The position numbers and the translations under genes were made by a program. From Theobroma cacao (Eukaryota > Streptophyta > Magnoliopsida > Malvales > Malvaceae): a stretch of DNA of 64,000 nt. Position 1 is the first letter of the stretch, and every line of letters starts with the position of its first letter. Below, piece by piece: positions 1 through 10,863 of this stretch. Below the pieces are notes generated by a model. That model ran no database searches. It worked only from the letters and a program-made list of their open reading frames with translations, and was not told the DNA's origin. The stretch covers positions 4,914,752 through 4,978,751 of the forward strand of contig NC_030851.1 in the NCBI RefSeq assembly GCF_000208745.1, read 5' to 3'.

Positions 1-568
1 GTAAAGTGGAATGACTCTCCTCACCTAGGTCTGTTCCAAATCATGTTTGGTTTATTATTACTACCAAGTATTGTTGTCTTTCATAAATTATTATTTCAGT
101 TACCATATATAAATATCAGGAGTATCTGCACGTACTATATTATGGTTTTTTCCATCAGCTGAAATGGAAAATTCTACCCATTCAGTAGACCCTTAAAGTA
201 GACTGGCCATGTTTGGCGATTATGTTTAAGATCAAGTTTTGGGTATTTATCTAGTCTATTCAGCTTTAGGGCTGATAGCTAAACAGGACATCTATGACAT
301 CAACCCCATATCAAGGGCATTGATGAGAGTAAATTGGAGACATAACATCTTATGTGCTCAGTTAATAAGAATGTAAAGGGATAATCAGCTGATTTATTGT
401 AATAACAGCTCATTTTATGTTTTCTTGTAGATTTATGAAAAGCTGAGGTTGCCTCACTCTAAATTGAGAGTAAACAGCCAAGCATAGTCTGTCTTTGTAC
501 TTTTAAAATGTTCAGTTACTTCTGTGTTTGTGACACATGAGAAATGACCTAATCTCATTCTTTGCTAG

Positions 569-1055
569 TACAGAACACTACAAGCATTATCCTATCCAGT
601 ACAGGGCTGCTGTGGCTAGTTTTCTTGAGAAGGCGACTTCAGTTTATTCCCATAGGATCCAGAAACTTCGAGAAAGAAATGGTATGCATGATGAGATATC
701 TGAGTTAATCTGTGACCTGCAGAAAGCAGCAGTCAACTCAAACCAAAGCCTTAGGAGAGTTGCTCTTGGACCTAGTGACCACTTTTTCTTGCCAAGTTCA
801 GCTGAATATCGCAATGGTAGAGAGTCGGGGTCTCTACAAGATGAACAAAGAGAAAGACTAATATCTCTGCCTGTACCCCCGAGCATCAATGCTCATAGTG
901 TCCTTGGCCAGATCCTCTTTGATGCTTGTGTTCCGAAGAATATTGAAGGTTGGGACATTAGATTTTCAGGTTCTGTAAAAGGACAGCCATTTGCAGCTGC
1001 CCGTAGACATTCACCTTTCCTTGGTATCAGGTGCAATCGTCGTTCAAAATTGTAA
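569..1055 (+). CDS. 3'-terminal exon of an unidentified protein gene (partial)
   Basis: An open frame of about 162 codons runs from a good 3' splice site (tttgctag, ending at 568) to a TAA stop. I do not recognise the protein. It begins with a Tyr/His-rich stretch (TEHYKHYPIQYRAAV), continues with a charged, probably helical segment (SVYSHRIQKLRERN), and has a basic end (RCNRRSKL). There is no transmembrane segment, signal peptide or known catalytic motif. The exon starts with the last base of a codon. A possible upstream exon at about 431-485 (after ttttcttgtag) would supply the missing two bases only through a weak donor, so the join is uncertain. The rest of the gene lies left of the window. 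It is followed by 3' UTR-like sequence and then the B3 array on the same strand. Confidence 0.5.
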
Positions 1056-2274
1056 TGTCTCTTAGATATTGAATTTGAGGGGAATCACATCGGCGTGAAT
1101 GTTTTGTTGGATGCTGTCTAGAGAAATTGCAAGCAAAACACTCCCATCTAGATGGTGTATTGAACATGAGGTCTGTGGACATTTTGTGGAAAATTGTGTC
1201 CTTTTGTTTGTGATCTAATCCTCTGGCAAGGAGTATACAGGTAGCATAGGAATATGAACATATGTATTGTATGAATATATATGTATAGGACTTTTTGCAT
1301 GTATGAAATTGTACAGATGGTAAGTTGACAGTTTGTCTGCGTCTAAGAAGCAGTCATGATGATCATCAGATGGAAAGCCCCGGAAGGAAGAAAAAGGTCA
1401 TCAACTGGGCTTGGATTGGGAGAATTTCCAGATGTAAATAATAGAGGATCAAGGTCTGTACAAAGATGTCAGCTTCCCTCCGCCCCTTCGGCAAATACCA
1501 AATTATCTGCACGTAGAGGCTCATAGTAAAGAATTCAATTCGTTTCTTCATTAATTTTATCAGTCAACTTGAGTAGTCTCAGTTGGATCTGAACATTTAA
1601 ATGCATATAATAGCGATTTTGATTGATTTTACTTTTTGTTGTGTTATCCTTTGTAAATTTAACTGAAGCCTTTACCCCCTCCGTCCCTTGCACTGGAGCT
1701 TAAAGTTGTTGGTAAGTCATGATGGCCGTGTATCTTTTCTCTCTTGTTACATTTTCCTTTTCTATCAATGTCTCTCAGCTGCAACGTAATATTGTGAGGT
1801 GGCCTAACATATGCTCTACAATTACCTTATATTAATTTGTGAAACATAAACTTCGATTTCTTTCACCTTTCTTCTTCATTTTACCACATGCAAATGCAGC
1901 GTACCATAGCAGCAACGTAGCAAATGTTAGATCCTTGAATTTGATTGATTAAAATGGACGGCCCTCATACGTCTCACATAATTTCTCATCCAAAGTTCCA
2001 AAGGGAAGCTAGGCTACACCTTAGCCCCCGTAGCGTCTTGGTAAATCTGAGCCTTTATATCCATCCTTAATTCTTTGTAATATACTTTATAAATACATGT
2101 ATGCATTGTGCAAGGAGATAAAAGAGAGTGACAGTGAGTGATCATAAACAGAAATTTGGGTCTTCATTATCATTTTGCTAGCCCACTTGGATCGAGGTTG
2201 GAATAGAGGAAAAAAACAAAGAAAACAATGGGAAAGCAAGAGAGAAATTAATAGAGGCTTTGTGGCGTCGATGA
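1056..2274. other. 3' UTR and intergenic space between the left-edge gene and B3 gene A
   Basis: This stretch holds the probable 3' UTR of the left-edge gene, with T-rich and polyA-signal-like sequence, followed by the presumed promoter and leader of B3 gene A. Open frames here are short and lack splice or motif support. No RNA gene or repeat was seen. Confidence 0.5.
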
Positions 2275-4599
2275 ATGATGATGCACATGAAAATGAAAGT
2301 GAAGGTGGAGGAGGAGGAGCCCACGCAAATGCAGCAAGAGCCTTTGGTTGATGAAGATGAAGAAGACCATCTGCCCATTTCTCAACTTTTTCAGCTCCTT
2401 AAACAACGCCAACACCAATCTCTTCTTTCTTCTTCTTCTTCTTCCATGTCCATGGTATCCTCTCCCTCTCTTCACATACATAAAACGTGTTATGCTACAT
2501 AACATACTCTGCCATGTGCATGTAAAGTATGTATGGTTTTGTACGTAGCTAATTTGATCCAACCATCAGAGACTATTTGCTCCACATTTTCTAATATTCT
2601 TTTTTTTTTTTTGTTTATTGTTATTGGTGGTGATCTCCAGCTACTTATACTTATCTGCTCTGGTTTTCTTTTCATGTAGCCGAGGTTTTCATGTTTCCTT
2701 TTCCATTTTCCTTTCAACTACGTGATCATACCAGAAAAACTACTCTAAATATTGGAGAACCACCAGAATGTTTTATGGACTAAAGCTCGTTTGACGTTCT
2801 TCATCTTATAGTTTTGCTTGTCTAGTGTTTGCTTTAGGAGCCATATATAAAGTGCAAAAAAATTTAGCCATTAAAATGCTTGAATGCATTTGGAAATTGA
2901 TACCCAAAACCAGAAGCCAGATTGGAATTGGTTTCTCCCTTGTGTGGCAAGCTGAATTCGTGCATGAATCTGGCTGGATCATTCTATCGTATTTTTGGAG
3001 TATCCCGAAACCTAAATTGATTTTAATTCAAACCAAGGAATAATGGGTAATTGGTTTCTTGAGCAGGAAATTCATGATTATCCTCAGAAGGCTGCAAGGT
3101 TGGTAAATTCATCGGTAACTTTTTTTATCTATTCTCAGTATTGTACACAAATTTGCTTAAGTACCGTTGATCTGGTTCATCTTTATGGATGCAAAAGGAA
3201 GAGGCCAAGGGACAAGCATTCCAACGATCATGTTATCAAGGCTTTGCCAGCTGTCAAAGGGAAAGCGGAAGAGGCTTGGGCGAACTCCTCTGCAAACAAG
3301 AGAGCAGAAGAGGTTCAAGCAAATTTACCAGCTGAATTCCCTAGTTTTTTTAAGATTATGATCCCATCAATGGTTTGTGGTTGCTTTTGGATGGTAAGTT
3401 TATTTTAAATTTATTCCCCAAGCCTAATAAAGTTCATTTACCACGCTTATCGAGTCCAGGAAGAAATTTTTGCACTGATTTCCTTTTCTTTTTCTTCGCT
3501 GCCAGGCATTACCTAAGGAATTTTGCCAACTGCATTTGCCAAGTCATAATACGACCGTAGTCTTGGTTGATGAAGGTGGAAAAGAATACAAAACAAATTT
3601 TATTGTTCAAAGGAGGGCGCTGAGTGGTGGGTGGAGGAAGTTTTCCCAAGAACATGGTTTACTTGTTGGGGATGCTTTAGTTTTCCTTTTGATCAGGCCT
3701 TCCAAATTTAAGGTATTGCCTCTCATACTTTTCTCCATTATTGCATTAAGAATTAATGGATGAAAGGCATTCAAATGATTGATAAAACCAAGTCATCGTG
3801 CAATTCAGCTGCCAGTATATTGAATAAAAGTGCACGGAGAAGGACACTGGTGTGGCTGTTTTAGCCCATGCTTTTTTGTTTCTTTTTTATGTTAGTTTAG
3901 AAGAGGAAAGCTGAACTCTTATTAACGGACTAATGGCAGAATAATTTTTCAAATTGGAACATTTGTTTTGCCTAATAAAGACCCACAATGTATGAGGGAG
4001 CCAACTATACGTATTGGCTGGAGCAGAGCCTAATTCCCATACTTGTAATGTGTGATTTGTGGTTGATATTAAAGTTGTTGGCTGGTTCAACTTTTCCATT
4101 ATCTCTTCCTTTGTCAAATTTACAGGTGTATATTTTGAGAGTGAATGGCTTAGGTGAAGTGGACGCTGCTCTTGGCCTACTCAGATTAGAGACTCGTGCA
4201 AAGCAGACATGTATTAGTAAGTCATATAGTTATCAGCTGTTCTTCGTTAGCATTCATGTGTAGCCCCACAAAGTTGATTCAGTTTGATTATTTAACTATT
4301 ATCATTAACTGGAAACTGAAAAAGATCATGCAGGAAAGAATAATGCAGAGCCTTTTGCCCAAGATATTAATCAATACGAAGTCCACAGGAATAGCTTGTC
4401 TTATCCTAGTGCTGAAGAAAATCAATCAGACAATGGCAGTTTTGATATTGGCTCCAGTGAAGTGGAAGGCATTAGGTCATCACCAGAAGCAAATGCTGAA
4501 TTCAAACAATCGAGAGGTACTGAGAAATTCACTATTCTTGTGAATGGTTTGGCCACAGATTCTCAGCTTTCTAAAAGGCTTAGGAAAAAATATTTATGA
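2275..4599 (+). CDS. B3 gene A: B3-domain protein of the Os01g0234100 type, C-terminally truncated
   Basis: Predicted DNA-binding nuclear protein of the plant B3 superfamily (REM-like). Exons inferred: 2275-2454, 3067-3098, 3162-3393, 3506-3712, 4126-4216 and 4334-4599; they add up in phase to 335 residues. The acidic first exon (PLVDEDEEDHLPISQLF) is the least certain, and the acceptor at 3161 is weak. The B3 fold is readable across exons 3-5: FPSFFKIMIPSMV, FCQLHLPSHNTTVVLVDE, LSGGWRKFSQEHGLLVGD, then FKVYILRV. The last three splice positions and phases equal those of genes B and C (207-nt and 91-nt exons). The frame stops at KRLRKKYL, where B and C continue for about 150 residues, because one extra base shifts the frame (see 4600-5047). 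The product is either a truncated B3 protein or a pseudogene. Confidence 0.7.
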
Positions 4600-5047
4600 G
4601 CTCTGCTGTTGCCAGAAATCATATCTGCATGACAATCTTCACTAGAATATAAAAAGTACACTGGCAGCTGACATAATTACTGAGACTGTTAACATTGCAG
4701 ATGCCATTGGAGCTTCCAAGATTTCCCCCCCACAAGCTGATTTTGTGGCTTGGGACAACACTTTGGCTGGCTTTGAGCTTTTGGGTATGAATGTTGGTGT
4801 TTTACGCAACAGGGCGAGCCGGCTTCTGGACCTTGCTTTTGAATCAAAAACACAAGTGAAATCAAGGAGGTTCAAGGAAGCCGAACCTGAGAGAGCTTAT
4901 GTAGAACAGGAAGCAAGGTCTCTTAAATTGCAGCTTCTGGAAAAAAGGGAGGAAATGGGCAGGCTGGATGCTGATATAGAGGCATTGAAAGTGAATGCTA
5001 GGAGGCATAAGCTAATGTTTGAGGCAGTTGTTAATGCTCCATGGTAA
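4600..5047 (+). pseudogene. Out-of-frame remnant of the B3 gene A C-terminal domain
   Basis: This stretch aligns clearly with the last exons of genes B and C but sits in a different frame from the preceding exon. The T run near 4594 has one more base than B. About 14 codons further on, a TAG replaces a codon open in B and C (near 4636). After that the frame is open to the normal end, with recognisable LAADIITETVNIADAIGASK, FELLGMNVGVLRNRASRLL, a coiled-coil segment and the shared terminus NAPW. Two independent lesions argue against a single sequencing error. Without RNA evidence, a rescued transcript is unlikely. Confidence 0.8.
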
Positions 5048-6887
5048 TGAGAAACATTTTACCCTGTTGGTATATACAGCATAGTATTAATGCTTAGCAT
5101 AGACTTCTTAACTACAGATCAACTATTCATCATTTCATTTCATATAGGAAAAATTAACTGATACTTTTCTCTTTCTTCTTCTTTTTTTTTTTTTTTTTCA
5201 GCATGGGGATTTAGGTAGGTTTTGGATATGCCTGAACTTAAATTTTTTGAACCCAATATTGTACGAATTGGGATTGGGTGATCAATGCAAAATTTAAAGT
5301 GGCAGGGGAATTGATAATTCTTGAAGATAGTTCATAATTCATAACCATAGTACATGGTCTAAGTGCTCTAATATTCTGAATGCACTTTATAATTGATTTT
5401 ATGGGCAGTGTGGAAGATTCTTGAAATACTCTTTTTGATAATGTTGAATAAATTTTTGGGGGATTGGCAGCTCACCAGTGGGCCAGAAGTTAAAAATGCA
5501 AACTTTATACATATATTATATAATTTGACAATTTTCAAATTAAAAAAAAATCAATTACACATGGTTAAAAAATTTTGTATTTGGTTAAGTAACTAGTATA
5601 TGATTTTCTTGTTCAAAGGGTAAGATTTGAATTTTCTTTCTTTTAGATAAAAAAAGTTTTTATTAAAAATGCAAGAAGGTACCAAGATAACTAAAACATA
5701 ACTAAAGATAAAATTCAATTGTTTAACCAAAAAATTATTTTAATGATAGTCCTTGCCATGCTTCGTTTTTAGAATAAAAAGTAAATTCATCGTATGTTTG
5801 TAACTTTTTAATAATATTTTATTTTTTATTTTTATTCATAATTTTTTAAATTTATTTCAAAGTTGTTCATCCATTAATATACTTTTAATTTCCGGATAAA
5901 TCTTATCATGTAAATGTCCATCAAAATGTCAGTTGATAAATTGTCACTTTCGAAATTTGACGAATATTAACAAATGAATGGATTTGGAATCAATTTAAAA
6001 AATTATGAATAAAAAACATGAATATGTAAATCATAAATAAAAATAAAATATTATGAAAATGTCAAAAACTAACAATTAATGAAATTTACTTTTGAAATAG
6101 AAATCTTGAATTTGAATTTGTGTGCTCCTCGATAAAACAAGCTATTTTTGTTGACAACAAATTCATGCTACCTTAAGTTTTATCTAAAATATTATATATA
6201 TATATATGTAAAATTACATTCAAATGTATAAATTTAATATTCAAATGATTTTCAAATTCAACCCCCATATTCTTTTTAAATTTTCAAAAAACATTTTTTA
6301 ATCAAGGTGCCCAAATCCACGTCAAAATTTTATAGTGCTAGCCATCACAGTGTTCTATAGGGCTCCTCCAAGTAAAGCAGGTGTGGTGAACTTGTTCGTT
6401 TGAAAGACTCCACAGTGTGTAAATTGGGATCGTTTTCCGTAACCGTTTTTCTCTTTGCCAGCTGAAAACAAATTTCCGAAACTAATAATCGTCTAATCCA
6501 CTAATAGTACCTAAACGATATGGTAAATCCGTAACACTCCTGAACATCCGACCGCAACATGTCTTAAAACTGAACATCTGCCCTGAATTAATATCTTGAA
6601 AAGGGTATCGAGTCTCAACTTGTAGCCTGACCCATTGGATCGGCAGGGCCACTAATTCGCTTCCGTATGTTAGGACATAATGGAGACCGAGAAAAAATAA
6701 ACGGCAAGTCCTGACTCCTGGAAGAGCAAAAACCTGAACACACTCCACAACTTCAAAACAGTGCCAGGTTTGCAAATTTCACCAGTTAGCAGGCTCCCCC
6801 ATTTCTCTCTTCCTTTGTATGTCTGATTCAGGTGACTGATTACTGTGAATCTGTTTGTTCGTAGCAAGATTCTGACAAGTGAAGCCA
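5048..6887. other. AT-rich intergenic space between B3 genes A and B
   Basis: It holds the 3' UTR remnant of gene A, a T-rich tract at about 5180-5200, a foldback element (separate entry) and the presumed promoter and leader of gene B from about 6300. No coding frame with support was found. Confidence 0.5.
5772..6096. repeat. Foldback / MITE-like inverted repeat
   Basis: Two arms of roughly 110-130 bases are imperfect reverse complements: the left arm at about 5772-5885 (contains ataatattttattttttatt) and the right arm at about 5955-6096 (contains aataaaatattatgaaaatg). A centre of about 70 bases separates them. The arms match in order over several blocks, so chance AT richness is an insufficient explanation. 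Ends and target duplication are not defined. It carries no gene. Confidence 0.55.
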
Positions 6888-9800
6888 ATGGGAACCAAGA
6901 TAGAGGAGCCCCAGATTTCTGAAACGTCTTTGGATCCTGATAATGTTAACCTACAAGTAAGAAGTTCTTTCTGCCATGCTTTTTCACCTCCTGATGTGAG
7001 ATTAGTGTCAAATGTTGCTTTTCCTGTTTAGGTTATCAAAGAATTATTCCTGGGTTTTGCTTCACTTTTTGTTCTGTTCTTGTTTCAGCTTCTTGCTTTT
7101 GTTCTGGGATTTACAGGGTTTGGTGATTCGGAATTTTTTTAAATAGATAGCAAGATATACAAAAATGTGCCCAAAAACCCGTACATGCAGATGGTTCTCG
7201 TTCATCTGTCCGATGTCAAGAGCAACTCTACCTCGAGTTAGCTTTCGATTTAAGCAGTGGCTGGATCTTTTCCATTCCCGAGGTTGTTGTCGTAGAAACA
7301 AGACGGGATCGAAGATCTTACCTAGAACGTCAAAATACTTTAGCAGCTAAGATAGCTGATGTCCTTCGACATCAATGCCAACTCGAGCAGTATTCTGGTG
7401 GTGGGCAATTAGCCATCCCCGGACTTGCTGCTCGATATATTTGCCACTCGCAGTAGCATTCGCCTTTTCATCTCTGATCGAAATCTAATTGCGTCGCACT
7501 ATTTTTGTGCCAAGGAATTATTCAGAGTTCTCCAAACTCAAAAGTGAGTCTCACCTGGAACCTCAGGATTGAACATTGTTCCAGTAGCAGCAGCTGTAGC
7601 CCGTAGCCAACTACTCCTCCAGTCCACCTTTCTCCCCAGTGCATCACTCTTCACCCTCCCCCTCAAAAGAGAGGGATAAAATATCCATGGACTAATTGAT
7701 GGAATGCATTAAACAAAGCTCCGTAAGTCTATTATGATTAGAAAAACAGTAAAAGATTGAAATAATGTTCTTTCCAATCATGGAAGTTTTATTTATCTAG
7801 GTAAGCCTTATCAGGTTCTTCTGTTTCTTTTCTGACACTGGGATAATTTCCACATTTTAGACGGATACTTGACAACATTTGTCTAGTAATGTTTAATTGC
7901 CATAGACCTATAAGTGACAAATTTGAAGTTGAGCCGATTTGTCTTTGACTGGTCAGCTGGGTTCCACTGCAAACTTAAATGATCTCCTTCCCAGTTTCTT
8001 GAGCATTTTGGTTGGTGTTCTGCTCCATAAGTTCAAATGCTAAAGTAACAGATAAATTTTTTTGTGCAATCTGGAGCAGGTAGGTTAGTGATATCATCTT
8101 AAGTCTTTGGTTTTCTAATTAACAAGAAGTCAAAGTAGGAGTTGCCTTGTGTTCATTACTTCATGAAATGAAGCTATAAATAAAGGAGATCTCTGATAAT
8201 TTGTGATCATGTCAAGCCTTCTGTTATGGAGCGAGTGGAGGAGCTTCAAGCAAATCTAGCTGCCGGATTCCCTAGCTGTATGAAGACAATGGTTCGCTCA
8301 AATGTTAGACATGGATTTTGGCTGGTAAGCCCAAAATATGTTAACAAGTCAAACATGAGATGATATCCATCATTCCAGAAAGCTTTAAATGTTCTAACTT
8401 CTAACTCTTATGGTGAGTGGTTACAGCATCTTCCTATGCCATTCTGCAAATTGCATATGCCCAAGCATGATGCAACAGTAATTTTGGAAGATGAAAGTGG
8501 GGAAGAATACAAAACAACCTATATTGCAGAAAGGACAGCATTGAGTGCTGGATGGAAAGCATTCTCAGCTGGTCATAAATTAGTCGAGGGGGATGTTCTA
8601 GTGTTCCATTTGGTCAGTTCTTCAAAGTTTAAGGTACTGTCTGAGTTTTTTCTCTTGTATTTGAATGTCAAAGAATGCAATTCTTGAGAAATTTTTTCTT
8701 TCCATCATGTCCTAAACTCTGCAATGGAGCTGGATTGATTAATTTGGATATTGATAGAGCAAACAACACCTTCAGGGTTTTTGTGGAAGCAACGCTTCTC
8801 CTCCCCTTTTACACTTTTTATTTATCTTTTTATTTCTTGTGCATCAAGTGGTCTGTAGATCCTCTGAGGATAGTTGACTTACTCCTTTTTGCCTTCCATT
8901 CTATTCTTGTAGGTTTACATAGTCAAAGCATTCAAATCAAACAAACTAGATGGCAGGTTTGGCTCACTAAATGTGAATGTTGATGCAAAACCAATTAGGT
9001 CAGGTATGTTCTTCTCGTTGAACTTCTTTCTTCTCCTTCTTTTTTTTAATTTTTAAGTTTTTTTCCTTTTTATAAATGGGAAGGTTCCCTATTGTTGTTG
9101 ATCCGATTGTCCTTTCTTCTTGAAATGTTGAACTTGAAACAACAATTAAAGTTCGCATGAAGAGGAGAAAGAGAACCTCTAAGAGGGCCAAGTGTTTGGA
9201 GCTTCTTCCACTCAATCATGCACAAGACAATGTTGACAATAACAGCCTGATGGTATTAGACACCAAGAATGAGCGTTTAGTAGATCAATCTGATAATGAC
9301 AGCAAGGATCTTAGCTCTGGCCTTTTTGATGGTATCAGATCTTTGGCATCCATTATTGATTTTAATGAGGTCAAAAGCATTGACAGTTTCGTCATTACTG
9401 TGAATGGTTCAAGAATAGACTCCGAGCTTTCAGAGTACCATAAAACTAAATACTATGAACTCTGCTGCAGTCAGAACTCATTTCTCCATGATCATCTTCT
9501 CAAGAGTATTAGCAGTAAATTGGCAGCTGAAATAATTACTCAGACTGTTAACATTGCAGAGGCCGTTAAAGGCTGCAAACTTTCCTCCTTTCAAGCAGAT
9601 TATTCACTCTGGGACAAGACTCTGAAAGGATTTGAGCTGTTAGGCATGAATGTTGGATTTCTTCGAGCTCGATTGAACCGGTTGAAGACCCTTGCCTTGG
9701 AATTACAGGAGGCTGTGGAGTCAGAGAGGCATAGAGTTAGTCTTGAGCAAGATCACATGAAAGAAGAGAAAAAATCTCTTGAAATGAAGCTTGTGAAACT

Positions 9801-9903
9801 CAAAGAGGCAATGCATAGGCTTGATGCTGAGATAGAAAACCTGAAAGCGAATGCTGAGAAGCATGAGCTTATATTTCAGGAGGAGGTTAATGCTGCATGG
9901 TGA
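6888..9903 (+). CDS. B3 gene B: B3-domain protein of the Os01g0234100 type with C-terminal coiled coil
   Basis: Plant B3-family DNA-binding protein, predicted nuclear. Firm exons: 8427-8633 (B3 core), 8913-9003 and 9152-9903 (C-terminal region). Likely exons: 6888-6956 (ATG start, MGTKIEEPQISETS) and about 8186-8324 (ends GFWL). What joins 6956 to 8186 was not resolved; the 32-nt microexon seen in A, C and D could not be found. B3 residues readable: FCKLHMPKHDATVILEDESG, LSAGWKAFSAGHKLVEGDVL and FKVYIVKAF. The last exon starts with a basic patch (MKRRKRTSKRAK, a possible nuclear signal). It then carries the paralog-specific domain IIDFNEVKSIDSF...KYYELCCSQNSFLHDHLL and a coiled coil ending NAAW. 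The C-terminus is intact, unlike A; the N-terminal basic region found in C and D is missing or decayed. Confidence 0.75.
7151..7456 (+). other. Unexplained 101-codon open frame inside the first intron of B3 gene B
   Basis: From the stop codon ending at 7150 to a TAG at 7454-7456, one frame stays open for 101 codons without an ATG start. Its composition is protein-like rather than AT-biased: LYLELAFDLSSGWIFSIPE, ETRRDRRSYLERQNTLAAK, QLAIPGLAARY. The surrounding intron is much more AT-rich. It could be an alternative exon, a transposed gene fragment or chance. I do not recognise the family. Confidence 0.35.
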
Positions 9904-10863
9904 TCATTACCTGTGAGATAGATGATGTCCACTTAATGTAATATATATATACATATATATACATATTCCCCCATCCATGACATGTTTGGGTCATCAAGAG
10001 TGTGTCTGTCCATGTAACTTTTACAGGCAAAATGTTGTAGAAATGTCTCGAGTTCTATTTGCGTATGACGAGACTTAGTATTGAAAAATGAGCAAGTTTT
10101 CCAATCTGGCTACCATTTTACAGTCGAATGTCATTTGATTTTAAGTCCAGACTAGTTAATGAGTTGTAGGGTATTATTTTCTCTTCCATATTGATTTCTT
10201 CTCATTCTTCCAGTACATAACAACAACTTTGCACAACGCTTACAATCCTGATGATTATCAGTATACCAGGAAACTGCACAATGTTTCAAATACATTCATT
10301 GCACAAGTATTTAATTTATTTGTGAACATTTACAATTGGGTTTGCATGATTTAACTTTTTTTATTATTATTTTTTGTAAGAGGATTGAAATCTTAAGTTT
10401 GAACTTTTCGCTGTTTCCTGTACCTTTCCAATATACACAAAAAAAAAAAAAGAAGAAGAAGAAAACCTCTCAATAAAAATAATTAATTTATTACTAATTT
10501 AGTCAACACTTTTTACCATTTAATCCACTAAAAATTATATTAAACTTGACAAAAACCTTCTATATTATATATAAAAGGAAGTCTCAAACGGTTTCCACAC
10601 TTGGCCAGTTATAGTAAGAGAAAACATAATTAGATACAACACGGAAGCAGATAATGTTTTGTTCGGTAATTTTTGGTTAACAGATTTCAAATCAAGCGGT
10701 CTTTTCTTCTTCTTTCTCCTTATGTACTTCTTCAAAGTTGAAAATCTTTAATTAAACAATATTTTTCAATGAAAGAAGATTCAAATTTTTGGTTGAATTC
10801 AAAATTTTCGAATACCCCAAATATAGCTTTTGAGTGACTGTAGCACCCACCCTTTACCAGGCC
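9904..10863. other. Intergenic space between B3 genes B and C
   Basis: The 3' UTR of gene B has a (TA)n/(CA) tract at about 9942-9966. The rest is AT-rich, with a short A-rich/AAG tract at about 10437-10463, and then the leader of gene C. No coding frame or RNA gene was seen. Confidence 0.5.

Noticed and set aside
2178..2562. Minus-strand frames opposite the first exon of B3 gene A
   Set aside because: They are the antisense of an acidic/Ser-rich repeat-like exon (poly-Ser, poly-Arg/Lys translations) and have no splice or motif support.
7165..7350. 61-codon ATG frame in the B3 gene B intron
   Set aside because: It overlaps the longer, more protein-like frame 7151-7456 in another phase; only the latter is kept as a candidate.
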